From Eopsaltria australis (lineage: Eukaryota > Chordata > Aves > Passeriformes > Petroicidae), in assembly GCA_034509425.1 (NCBI GenBank), contig JAVTVJ010001160.1, forward strand, positions 227,234-291,233: a DNA stretch of 64,000 bases. Reading direction: 5' to 3'. Each line of letters begins with the position of its first letter. Within the stretch, counting starts at the first letter, position 1. Under the pieces are notes generated by a model. The model searched no databases. It was not told where the DNA came from and saw only the letters and a list, made by a program, of their open reading frames with translations. Shown here in pieces: positions 8,891 through 21,300 of the stretch. Position numbers and translations under genes: made by a program.

Positions 8891-11800
8891 TTAGCTTGCA
8901 ATCATGCAATATATCATGCAATATATCATGCAATCAACTGAATAGCCATGCTAATAATTTTAGTTCAACATTGGCCTGAATCAGTTCTTAAATACTAGAT
9001 TTGATTATTAAAAAAAATTCTTCTATTTCTACTGTCTTTACTTTTCCAGTAAAAACCAACTTAAATGTGGTAGTATTGTGAGAAGAATTAAGAGATTTTA
9101 TTTAATAACAATGTGTTTAACTGTGTTCCGCTGGGAACTATTTTTAATGAGAATGATGTTTTATGCATTTTTAATAAACTTCTGTATTAACTTTGGTACA
9201 TTTGGAAAGCAGAAATCTTGGCATAGCTTGCTAAATTTTGTTAAAGTCAAAATATTTGTGAAAATATTAAGCAATTTCTAAAATAAACCAATTTTGTACA
9301 TAATGAACAGATTTATTTGCTTTATTCAGTGTAATAAATGATTAAAAAATAGAAAAACATTGATTCTTAGTGAAGGTAATCAGTGTTGCATTTTATAAAA
9401 AAAAAGAAAATAAAATTCCCTCCTGTTCTATTTGAAGCTTAATAAAACCCACTCATTAACTTCCATTTTCTCTGCTTCTGTCTCCCTTTCTCATCTGCTA
9501 GCCCTGATGGCAACATGTAGCTTGCTGCCAAAATGTTTTCTTTTCTTACTTTACAGAAATTTTATTTTTGATCTTTTTATACCATTTTCTATTTGTGCCA
9601 CCTCAAAAGAAAACTTGAAGTGTGCAAGAGATGTAGGATTTCACTATATATCAAAATAGGGTGGGAAAGGGTTTCTATTGTCAATCCACAAGCATATAGA
9701 TGCAGCATATATTTAATAGTATCTAATAATAGAATAATTTGCTACTGCAATAGGATATCAAACTAGTCTTTTCCTTTTTTTTACTGATACACATTAAAAT
9801 ACCTCAGATTTGGAAGAACCCATTTGAAAGAATATTTTCACACCCAGCTGCTTTATTGGAAAACAGAAAGTCTTCAAAAATACCATTTCATATTTTGTGG
9901 CTCCAGAGCAGGGTGTATTCTTTCTGTAACACAGTATATCACTGTATGGAGTCCTAACTGTTCTGGATGATGACATTAAAACCAGCTGTTAGTTAGAATA
10001 CTCTTTCCATTCTAGCTCCAGCTCTAGTTCACCCCATGTCCTTTTTATTTCAGGAATCATTCTCTCCATGATGGAAGATACATAATAAATAGTGCAGCAC
10101 AATAAAACCATTTTCTTACCTGTAGTACTGGGATTGACACTAAATTTTTATCCAAGATCATTTCCATTACTTTTACATCTATTTATGTCTTACATTATGG
10201 TGAAAAGATATCAGAACTTTCTGTGAATATTGTGTAAGTAAATTGTGAAAAGAATACTTTTTTCTAATCATTTACGTAAGTTGTCTTTCAGAGTTTTTCT
10301 CATCCAACCTGTTATAACTGCAAGAAGGATTTGCTATTGAGCAATTTAACAAAAGTGTGTTCTAATGGAATAGTGGCATTTGCAGTAGGAAGTTGTTAGT
10401 GGTTAGAAGTTCTGCCATCAAGAGTGATAGGACTTGTGTCTTTTCTTTTAGTTAAATTCTTACCTGTATTCCAGTGTGATTTAATTGCAATTCTTTGTTA
10501 TATTTTAAGAACTTTAGGTCAAACAAACTTGAAAAATATTAAGCCGTATTTTTCTCCATAAAACTTGGCAACCCCCCCATAGTTTCACTTGATTATAATC
10601 CCTCTTTGTTTCTGCTCCACTGTGCTGGAATACTCCTTGTCTAAGTATACTAATTTGGCTCTATATCAAAAAAACAGGCCCAAGCTGCATAGTCTAGAAA
10701 TTGAGATTTATTCATTTGCTGTCAATAGCAAACACAAATGGCATACCTCTTCAATATACACAAAGTTTTGTGCTAACTTTATCATTCCTTTATGTAGTTA
10801 ACTTCAGCCCTCAAAAATTCCAAGAGTCTATCCAAACTAGATATCTGTGGTCTGTATAATCAGTGTAGTAGGTTGTATTAGTGGGAAAACATAATGGGAA
10901 GAATTTTAAGATATCTACAAAGCTTGCATGTGGATCTTAGAGAACCTAAAACCAAAATAAGAAGAAACCTGTGACAGTAGCAAAATTAAATATGCTGAAG
11001 CATCGAGAAGATTCTAAACACTCAGGGAAGTTATGTAAATCCTGCTCTGTATTATACAATTTTATCTGAATTGCAGGAGATAGAAAAAAATGCAGGAATA
11101 TTAGTAAAAAGAGTAGAATTTTAATATTTTGCAGATGAAAATGCTATGTACAATTAAAATATATAAAATATGGCAAAAATGTTTTGGCACATTGATTATA
11201 AAATGGAAAATTTGGAAATTAAAAAATGTAATCAAGTTTTTTGGGGGTTTTGAGTTATTAGAAACTTTAATGCTGTAGTGCCAAAAATTAGCTATTAATG
11301 TTTGAAAACTGGATTACATTATTCCAAAATGATCCACAGTATTTCCTTTATCTTTCTCAAGTCATTTGGACACTATCAGAGCAACATTTTGGTCTATATA
11401 ACTGGTCCACTCTGGTACAGATGTTTTGGTATCACTTTGAAATTGAACAGGAAAGCCCATAAAGATACCCTGAATTCTGCCTGTGTATTACTAGTGTATT
11501 CTGTCTCCTGGACAAGTTCTTTACACCTAATGAATATAATTGTTACACTGGATACAATATGCAATACATATTAACAAGATACTTCTTTCAGTGTAAATAT
11601 ATATTAAATACAAAAATGTACATTTTCAGGGTGAGAGTTGAGCTTTCTAAATCTCTATGAAGCTGCTCAAAAATTTAGATACTTTAAATAAGAATAACTG
11701 GATCCTGAAACATTTAAAAACACAATTTCTATCTCTGGTTTTAAAAATTTTTGGTTAGCACTTTGACTTCAGTGTTCAGATAAAGAGCTTTCTTAATTAA

Positions 11801-11989
11801 TTGATACTTAGAAGGGCTGAAACTCATGAAAATATAGTTTTTCCATTAATTGATTGTCACTGCAGCTGTAGGTAGATGTATATTGGGAGGTTTATCTTCA
11901 AGACTGCTTAAATTATCTATGAACTGAGCTTCATCCCTGGGGTGTATGGTTATCATTGGTATTGAGTGATTTGAGAGCATTTACTCTCA
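8891..11989. other. AT-rich non-coding stretch
   Basis: Only short, low-quality frames and homopolymer runs were seen. No recognisable gene, exon with good splice sites, or repeat family could be assigned by eye. Confidence 0.6.
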
Positions 11990-11994
11990 CCACC

Positions 11995-13639
11995 TGCAGT
12001 GGTTTTCAGTTTGCCTATTCAAGGTTCTGGCCAAATGCCAGCACACTTACCAAAATTTACCTGATGTTTGCTGTGAGATGAGGATTAGGAGTAGGCAAAG
12101 CAGGCTCAAATTTATAGAATATAAAGAAAGTTTATTAATACACCTAAGACAAAGAGGAAAAGGAAAAAAACCCAAGAAAAACCAGAACAAACTCCTCAGA
12201 CCACCCCTCCTCCCCCCACCTCTCCATTTCTTTCCCACTGACAACACACAAAAAGACAACACTTTGACTTTCAGTCAGTTTACCACCTCTAGAATAGTCT
12301 TTTCTCAGTTCATTTAGGGAGAGAAGTCTTTTTTGTTTATTCCATGGATTCTCTGTAAGAAAATACAGTTTTTTTATGGGTCTTCAGCCTCACCACCAGT
12401 CGCCGCCCAGGAGGAAAATCTGCTTGTGGTGGATCCCTCCCCCCACACCAGTAGCCTTCCCACAGCCACTATGGTGGGTCATGACAGTCCATGGGGTACC
12501 CTTTCAAGGATGAGAAATTCTATTGCAGCAGCAAAGAAAATCCCTTTCTTCTGTTATTAGCAACACAGGTTCTCCTGACAACACAAGTTCTCTGCAATTC
12601 CCTGGGGCAAGGGACATCTCACAGCATCTTCTGTGTCTTGGCTCAAGTTTCTCATCAGACTGCACTTATTTCAACACCTACTCATCTCCATCCAAGTGCT
12701 TTGGTTCACTGGCTGCAATTAGAACCTCACATTCCCCCCTTTGGGCTATTCCTTCACATATTACAGGGAATTTATTAGCTCAGTCCCCAACCATGGTTCT
12801 CCAAAAGAATTTTCAGCTTCACTCTCGAAGCACTTCTCATGCACCTCCCTCTAGGCATTGGTTCTGCTTTCCTCACTGACTGTAAAGTCTCTAGGCTGCA
12901 TTTACGTAGATGTCCTCACTCGTTCCTCTCTCTGTGCAAGGAAGGATGGTTGTCTCTAAGTTTAGTCCAGGCATGGATAGAGTTAATCTCTCTTGCTCTC
13001 TCTCTCCAGCATTGTGACGATCACGTGGTCTTTGCCAGGCTGTTTGAAAACTCTGAGCTGGATGGCAGAAGCTCTCAGAGTCTCTGTGGCCTGGCTCTGC
13101 GAAGCTGGCTCGGCCTGGTAGTAGGGCCGGCTGGGCCCAGGGTGACAGGGCAGGGCCCGACCTGAACTGCATGGAGTCTGGCCCAGTCCTTGCCTGGCCC
13201 GTAGCAGGGGGCTTGGCCCTGTGTAGTGTAGCTGAAATGTCGGCTGAACTGTATCTGCCGCAAACTCCGTCCATTTCCTCCCCCATACCTAGCTGCAGCG
13301 GCACAGCCACTCTAAACCTCCCTTTCCCCCCCCTCCTCCCCCCTCTGGGGGAGGGGGGGAGGGAAAAGAAGGCCCAGAAGGCTTAGCCTTACTGGGGAGA
13401 GGAGCAGAGGAGCTGCTTCACTTCACACAGCAGCAGGCCAAAAGAAGAAGAGGCTCAGAGGTTCTCTGCTTATAAATGATTTTTTCCTCAAAGGTGGATC
13501 AACTTTTAATTGGTTTATCTACATATCAATCCTTAAAACTACCTGCTTATTGGCTCTCTCTCTCAGGAAGGAAGTTGTATCACTTCATGCTGCATGGGTC
13601 ACTTCCTAGATTTTGACCCCTCCTGACTAACCCAGGACA
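11995..13639 (-). repeat. Solo LTR, family E (copy A)
   Basis: 1645 bp from TGCAGTGGTTTTCAG to CCCAGGACA on the + strand, flanked by the 5-bp duplication CCACC (11990-11994 and 13640-13644). On the minus strand it has a TATA-like start region, a GC-rich middle and an AATAAA-type poly(A) signal near the end. It shows strong similarity along its length to copies at 14104, 25821, 31259 and 33176. Confidence 0.92.
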
Positions 13640-13644
13640 CCACC

Positions 13645-14098
13645 TTTTGTGGTTTATTTTCTGAAATAATTTGACAATGTAGCCTAATTCAGTAATCATC
13701 TGTTACCTTTGTAATAGTAGAATACTTTTTCTGCACAGCACACTTTGGTTATTTTCTTTGGTTTTTTGGAGAAGCCTTATGAAATACTAAGGCATGCACA
13801 TGATCACATTCAGTGACCTCGCACAGATATCCACAATATCTACCATTCTTTTTTGGGGTAATTTTTTTTTTTTTACAAGACTATTAGGCATTCCAGCTTT
13901 TAGTTAATGGCTAAAATAACAAAAAATATTTTGGCACCTGTATCTATACCCTATGCTCTTCACTGAACTTCCAAAAACATGATGCCTATATTTTGCAACA
14001 ATGCAAATATAGAAATCTATGAAATATCTGTCATCGACTAGTTCAATCATTTCACTACAAACCTTTTAAATATGGAAAAGACAACAAAAAAGCCATTA
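13645..14098. other. Short AT-rich spacer between solo LTRs
   Basis: Nothing recognisable, apart from A/T homopolymers near 13861-13875. Confidence 0.55.
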
Positions 14099-14103
14099 CA
14101 CAC

Positions 14104-15748
14104 TGTCGTGGTTTTAGTTCGCCTATTCAGGTTTGTGGCTAAATGCCAGCACACTTACTTAAATTTACTAGATTGCTTGTTGTGAGACAAGGATTAGGAG
14201 TAGGCAAAGCAGGCTCAAACTTTATAAAGTACAAAGAAGTTTTATTAATATATCTAAGACAAAGGGAAAAAAGAAAAAAAAAACTCAAGAAAAAACTAGA
14301 ACAAACTCCCCAGACTACCCCTCTTTCTCTACTCTCCATTTCATTCTCCCTGACAACATACAAAAGACAACACTTTGACCTCTAGTCAGTTTACCACCTC
14401 AGAAACAGCTCTTGTTCCAGTTCATTTAGGGAGAGAAGTTTCTTTTGCTTACACCATGGATCTTCTGTAAGAAAAATACGGTTTTTATGGGTCTTCTGCC
14501 TCACCATTAGCCGCCGCCCGGAGCAAAGTCTAACTTAATGGTGGATCTCTCCCACACCAGTAGCCTTCCCACAGCCACTATGGTGGGTTATGAACAGTCC
14601 ACAGGGTACTTGTTTTAAGGATGCTTAGTTCAATTGCAGCAACAAAGAAAAATCTTTTCTTCTGTGCTTAGCAGCACAGGTTCTCTTGACAACTCAGGTT
14701 CTCTAGCATTCTCCCCGGGACCAGGGCTCTGAGTCTCAGCCTCTCCTCTCTTTTGGTTCTAGTTTCTCATCAGGCTGTACTTTTTCAACACTTACTTGTC
14801 TGTACTTAGGTAATTCAGTTCATTGGCTGCAATAAGAACCTCACATCCCCCTTTGGACTATATCCTCATATATTACAGAGAATTTATTAGCTCAGTCCCC
14901 AACCATGGTTCTCCAAAAGAGTTTTCAGCTTCACTTTTGAAGCAACTTCTCATGCACCTCCCTCTAGTATCAGTTCTGCTTTCCCACGACCTGTAAAGTC
15001 TCTGCCGCTGCCCCACTAGTAATGTCTTCACTCGTTCCTCTCTCTGCCGAGGAAGACATGGATGTCTGTGAGTTTAGTCCAGGCATGGAGAGAGTTAATC
15101 TCTGTCTCTCTCTCTCCGGCAGTGTGAAGATCACGTGCTCTTTGCCGGGCTGCTTGAACAGGTCCGAGCTGGATGCCAGACGCTCTTAAGAGTCTCTGCC
15201 TGGCTCTGCCAAGCTGGCTCGGCCTGGTGGGGCCATTTGGGCCCGGGGTGACAGGGCAGGGCCTGGCCCGAGCTGGATGGAGTCTGGCCCGGTCTTTGCC
15301 TGGCCCGGCTCACTCTCTTGTGTAGCTGACAAACCGGCTGAGCTGGATCTGCTGAAAATTCCAATTGTTTCCTCTCCCATGCCTGCCCGGCTGCAGCGGC
15401 ACAGCTGCCGTAAAACCTCCCTTCCCCCCCCCCCCATCCCTCCTTTGGAAGGGGGGGGGGTGGGGAGGGAGAAGCGCTTGGGCCTTACCAGTGAGAGAAG
15501 CAGGAGCTGCTCCTCTCTACACAGCAGAAGCAGGTCCAAAGAGGAAGAGCGTCAGAGAGTCCTTGCTTATATATGGTTTTTTTCCTTGAAGGCGGACCAA
15601 CTTTTTAATTGGTTTACCTACCTATCAATTCTTAAAACTACCTGATTATTGGCTCTCTCTCTCGCAGGAAGGAAGTTGTATTCCTTCCTGCATTCCTGCA
15701 GCACAGATCACTTCCTAGATTTTGACCCCTCTGGCCTAACCCAGGACA
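14104..15748 (-). repeat. Solo LTR, family E (copy B)
   Basis: 1645 bp, TGTCGTGG to CCAGGACA on the + strand, flanked by CACAC (14099-14103 and 15749-15753). It has the same length, orientation and internal landmarks as copy A. Frames inside it, including those in the GC-rich middle, are not genes. Confidence 0.92.
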
Positions 15749-15753
15749 CACAC

Positions 15754-16188
15754 AAAAAAGATAGATGGCAACTGTGCAGTATTGTTTTTGAATGCACAAT
15801 TAGACAGCAGCTTGCAGAAGCAGTCTCAAAAGGTTACTCAGGAAATGGTGGAAATCACCCATCATCTCTCATTAGTACTTAATGAGAGATGTTTTTCCAG
15901 ACAGTTACCTGGTATTACAAGGGTTATGCAAGCTTGAAGCAGTTCCAGTCTATTTGTGCAGGTGGGTGATTAGGGGAAATAAAAACTTGATAATAGTCAT
16001 ACCCAACTCTCTTGGATGATGCAGAAACAACTAAACAGACCCCCTGCTGCCGCTGGAATGCACTTCACTGGTAATTAATTCCAAATACAATCCTGAAATA
16101 GCTGCCACATCCACGACTGGGCCAGTTATAGCTTCAGGCGCTTTCAGCAAGACAGTTGCAGATATATATTTACAATTCTACACAGAAC
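15754..16188. other. Spacer with a 12-bp-arm palindrome
   Basis: Non-coding. It contains the inverted repeat CATCTCTCATTA / TAATGAGAGATG (15863-15891) around a 5-bp centre. Otherwise nothing recognised. Confidence 0.6.
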
Positions 16189-16193
16189 AATGG

Positions 16194-18331
16194 TGTAGTG
16201 GCTTTAATTTGCCTATTTGAGGTTTTGGCTAAATGCCAGCACACTTACCAAAATTACTTGATTTTTGTTGTGAGATAAGGATTAATAGTAGGCAAAGTAG
16301 GTTTAGACTTTAAGGAATATAAAAAAGAATTTATTAACAGACTTAAAACAGGAGTAATAATAATCAGGAAATCAGAACAAAACCTTTAGAACACCTTCCC
16401 CCCCCCACCTCTTCATTTCTTTCCCATTGACCATACAAAAGGCAACACTCCAACTTGTAGCTAAATTACCACCTCTGGAACAGTTCTTTTCTCAGTTCAT
16501 GTAGGGAGAGAAGTTTTCTCTTGCTCTATTATGTTGATTCTTCATAGGAAATACAGTTCCTATGGTTGTCAGCCTTACAGCAAGCAACCGCCCGGAGGAA
16601 AAGATTTGCTTGTTTTGGAAACCCTTCCCACTTCAGTAGCTTTCCCAGGGCTACTACAAATGGACATATGATGGTCGTGGAAATACTTTTTTGAGGATGA
16701 ACATTTCTATTACAGCAGCAACAAAATCCCCTTTTCTCCGTATTGGCAACTCAAGTCTTCTTCTATTATTCCCGGGGCAAGGAATTTTTACACAAGAGTC
16801 TTAGTCCACTGCTTGTACCTAGAACATTACATCCCCCCTTTTTCACTCTTTTAGACCATTGTTCATATATTACAGGGTATATTATAGTCGAGTTTATCAA
16901 CATGTCTTTACAAGAGAATTTTCAGCCTCAAGGCACTCCTCATCTCCTCTTTCTCTGAACATAGGCTTGGCTGCATTCATTAACTTGGAGTCTTTATGTT
17001 GTACCTTTTGTGTCTTCATTCCTTTTCTTTCTGTATGGAGGAAAATGGATGTTTTCAAGTCCCATCCTGATATTGAAAGAAAACAGTTAATTTGTTTTTC
17101 GGCCAGGCGATGGTCACATGACCTCTGCCCGCGTTGTTCAAGTGTAGTATGCTCGGCATTTGAGCTGAGGGAGTTCGTCTGCAGCATTCTCCATCCAAGT
17201 CATGTCTGGGTTGCAGGGGCCCCGGCGGGGCCGCGTCCGAGCTGCAGGGAGCCGGGGGGGGGCGGTGGGAGAGGCCTAGCCCGAGCTCTCTCTCTCTCCT
17301 GTGCTGGGCTGCAGGGAGCTGGCAAGGCCGCGTCTGAGCTATAGGAGGGCCGGCCCGAGCTTTCTCTCGCGTTGGACTGCACCACAGGGAGCCGACCTGG
17401 GCCGACCGAGCTCAGTTACCTCAGCCTGGGGCAAGAAGGCAAAGCCCCTCTCGGCTCAGGCGGAGCTGAGCGAAGTTCATCTGGCTTTCCTGGTCCGCAG
17501 CTGCTGTGAGGGACTCAAAAGCCAGCATGGGCTTCCCCGCCCCCCTCCCCCTCCGCGCCATCTCGGCCGGCAGCCCTGGCCACGTCGCTTGGCCGGACTT
17601 CACCAGACAGCGCGGGGGGGAGGGGGGGGGAAGCAATGTTTTCTCTCAGTCCACCTTTTGCCTTTTCCCCCAGCCTGGAAAAGAAACTCAAGATCATTTT
17701 AGCAAGGAGGTAATATAAAAGGGGATCTTTATTTTGAAGGTCTTCAGGAACAGTTATGGAAAGGTGTCCATAAAAGCCCACCCCCTCTAGGGGTGAGGAC
17801 ATATTTATAGCTTTTAGGAAATTAGCATAATTGATTAAAAGCACCAATTAGGAGAACAAGTGGTGATTCAATTCCCCCCCAGGTCCAGCCCCTTCTTTGG
17901 AGCCCCCCTCTCAGCACTGGCTCTACTTTGTTTATGAAAATGCACCTCAGAGTTGTTCTCGGACTTGGTTCCTGGGAAGAACTGAGATAGGACAGGTCCT
18001 TGTACCCCCTGGGGCTTGGAGCTCTGGAATTTGTTTTGTCTTTCTGCTTAGGGAAAGGCCATGGAAAAGTACTGGGAAAACTAGCTATTAATAGAATAGG
18101 CTACAGAGCTACAAATATATGTGCAAAGAGTACAGAGAACATATAAAAGAAAAAAAAGGCAGAAACTAAATGGCATGACACCGGAAGTCTCAAAGAGACC
18201 TTCTTCAGCTTCTCTTCTGGTTTTATGAGTTCTGGAGGCAGAAACTGTAATACCTTCTTTTGGGTACCTCATTTCCAGCTCCACCTCCTTTCTTCTGTAC
18301 TGGGAGTTTTGACTAAGGTTACCCCACGGCA
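16194..18331 (-). repeat. Long solo LTR, family E-related (copy D)
   Basis: It starts TGTAGTGGCTTTAATTTGCC, clearly related to copies A and B for about 750 bp. It then diverges into a CpG-rich block (17100-17660) and an unrelated-looking U3 with TATAAATATG on the minus strand near 17805, ending at ACGGCA (18331). The 5-bp duplication AATGG occurs at 16189-16193 and 18332-18336, which supports 2138 bp as one insertion. The minus-strand 5' end (TGCCGTGGGGTAACC) is only distantly like TGTCCTGGGTTAGGC of the others. Confidence 0.7.
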
Positions 18332-18336
18332 AATGG

Positions 18337-21300
18337 CTATTCAGGTTTAAGTGTGTGGGAATCAAGCAAATTCAAAAGAGCAAATTCGAACAGTTGAGTC
18401 CAACCATTCTCCCTATGCATCCAGTGTAGCTACCTACTGATTCTGTTATTCACTATTCCATCTGTTCTTTTGAAATGTCTCTGGTAATGTTTGTTCCTTG
18501 AAATCCTGAAATACATGATTGTCCTTATCTGCAGTTTGTAGATTTATTCCATGTTGAATAGTCATGTAGGAGAGAATATCTGCTGTGGGGGTTTAGTCAA
18601 GTTAAGACAATTTTAAAGCTGAATCCTATGCTAAGGGAAATTACTTAGCCCTGTTTGAGGCTACTGTGTAACAGGAATGTTTTTGTTATCTGCTTGACAA
18701 AGTAGGAGATTTTCTAATTTTTTTCTGGATTTCTATATCAACTGCTTAGTTTACTATATGCAATTGCTGTTAATCTTTGCTGTGGGTCTTCCACTTACAG
18801 GGGACAACACATTTTTATCACACATGCTATCCAAGAAGCTTACACATGGCATCTCTAAGTAAAATCAGTGGGATTCCTGCTATTTTGTGACCTACTCTGC
18901 TCAGTTTTGGGTCTATCTTAGTTCTTTCCTACTTGATGGCTTGGGCTCCTGCCTTGTAAATTTGCTGCTGCTGGAATCCAGCAGCTGAGATTGATCCACA
19001 ATGAATGGACTGAGCCCAAGTGCTGTCCTCATACAAACACATGTACTTTTACTGAAGTCTTTGGGTTTGTTTTAGAATAATGGTTTGATTCTCCTTGCTC
19101 TGCGTTAGAAAGGGTTGTTAATGAACCCTTTACAAGATTCAGGCTATCACTGGGTCCAAAATCTCTTTACCATGGAGAATCAGATTTAAATGACTCTTCA
19201 TGTGGGCCTGTGTCTCCCTCTTGCTTGTAGATCAAGCTCAAAGATTCCCTGAAGCAGAATCAGGGCAAGTTTCTTGGTCTCCTCAGCATGAGGGTACAAG
19301 CATATCCCTGATAAAGCTTCCATATCTTTGATTACCTCAGGAATCAGAAATTACTGTTTTCTCTATCACTCCAGTGGAATTTTAAGTGGTAATTCTTTTT
19401 TTCATTCCAGTTATGAAGATTTTAAAAGGACTAGATGGCCATTCTCCCATTATATAAGAGCATTAAAATCTGCTCCTAATGGTGCCACACATGATGGGAC
19501 CTACCTTAATGTGTTAATTTCTTAACCAAGCAATTAAACTAGCCATTCTGATGGCTCTATTCTCTGCAAGGAGATGTATGTAAGTTCAGTCACCGTGGAC
19601 TGATCTTCCAGAAATAAGACTATTTCCATTATGTCTCCTTTTGCACTCTTCCAAGATTTCAATTGTGATTATGACTGATTTCTGCCCAAGACAGTTGGTT
19701 AGCATTGCCATGTTCTTTTCAGAGCTTTTTGCCTTCATGTAACATATTTGATGTTAAGAGGGCATGTAACATGTACAGACAAAGGCATTCCAAGATTTTT
19801 TTCTAAAGACAGATCCAAACCCATAGAAATTGCCAAACTAGATAAGAGTTTTTAGTTGTCTAGCAAATTAAGTTTGCTATAATTGATCAAACTTAGGTCT
19901 GTCTTGTTACCACACTTAAAAGTATTTGAACCCAGGTGGCACTGAGCTGTCTGGACCTTTATCCACATTTTTGCATTATCCCTGATGCTGGGATGTCCAA
20001 AACAGACGCAGGATTTTGAACTACCTTCAAGTAGTTGGAAGCATTGCATGAAATATTCCACACTGAGCAGAGCTTGAGGACACTATTACTAATAATAGGG
20101 TGCCTTTGGATCTGTGGTCCATTTATGTGTGCAGGTCTATATATGTATATGTATGTTCATGCAGTTTGTTTTCCACCCTTGTCTTTTTTATCTCCCAGAT
20201 TTGCAGAGTACCAACCTATCCAGTCTATAGTATAAATCTCTACAAGGTCATAATGATTAGGTTTTGTGCTTTAAGTATTTTGTTCATGCCTCATATTGTC
20301 TTTTCAGATGTTTTAGAATATAGTATATGTATTTAAACACAGCATTAGGTGCTTAGTGTATAATCTAGTTCTAGGTTATTATTGGTCCATACCTCTAAAG
20401 TTAAATACACATTTCTTCCATTTTTATAGCAAATTGCAAATCTGAGAATATAGTGTTTAAGTGACTCCACAAAGAGTTGAAATATGGAAATGAAATAGGT
20501 AGAGTATACATATGCATTTTGGCTCAGAGCACTGGATGTGAATATGAAATAAATCGTCATTTGCAGTTACTATTCATTGCTTCAGTCACAAGCTGGCTTT
20601 GGAGCACATAAACCAGATTTCTTCTGGATCTGAAGCTCCATTTTAGGTGGGCACCAAAAGCATAGGTTCCTTCTGGAAGCTGAAAGTTGTAAAGAGCATG
20701 TATGGTGGGGGTGTTTAGTAGAATAAATAAGTAGCGATATAGTGCTTAAAGTTCAAACCCACATATGTTCTAAATGGAGTGTCATGCATATGAACTGCTT
20801 TTGATCTGCTGATCCATTGTCGTTACACTAAGTTGTAGAAATAACTGATGTAATAGCTAATACAGACATAACTGTAAATTTTGATAAGGATGCTAGCATG
20901 TTTCTGCAATGAAGGTAGAAAACTAGATTAACTGTGTGTTCCATTTTAAAGATTTATTTCTGAGGTGAAATCTAATTATAACTATATTTCTGGAATAAGG
21001 GCTGTGTCTGGCTTTTTGATATTTTGCTTGACAGGATGCAGTAAGTGTTCTGGTTGGTATACTTGGTATTGCCTGATAGTTAATATTGTGGCTTTATATA
21101 CATATAGTGCCTTTTCTTTGAGTACATTATGTGAAAAAAATATCTCTTAGAAAACTTTCAGTGAGCAGTTTGTCCTCACAGGACATAGATAGTGGGATGA
21201 AAATGACAATGAAGCACTTGTTGAACTCTGGTGTTACTGTCTATTATTATCCATGAGGGCATTTTTCTCTGTGAAGTGTTCCCTAAGAAAAAAGTCATAT

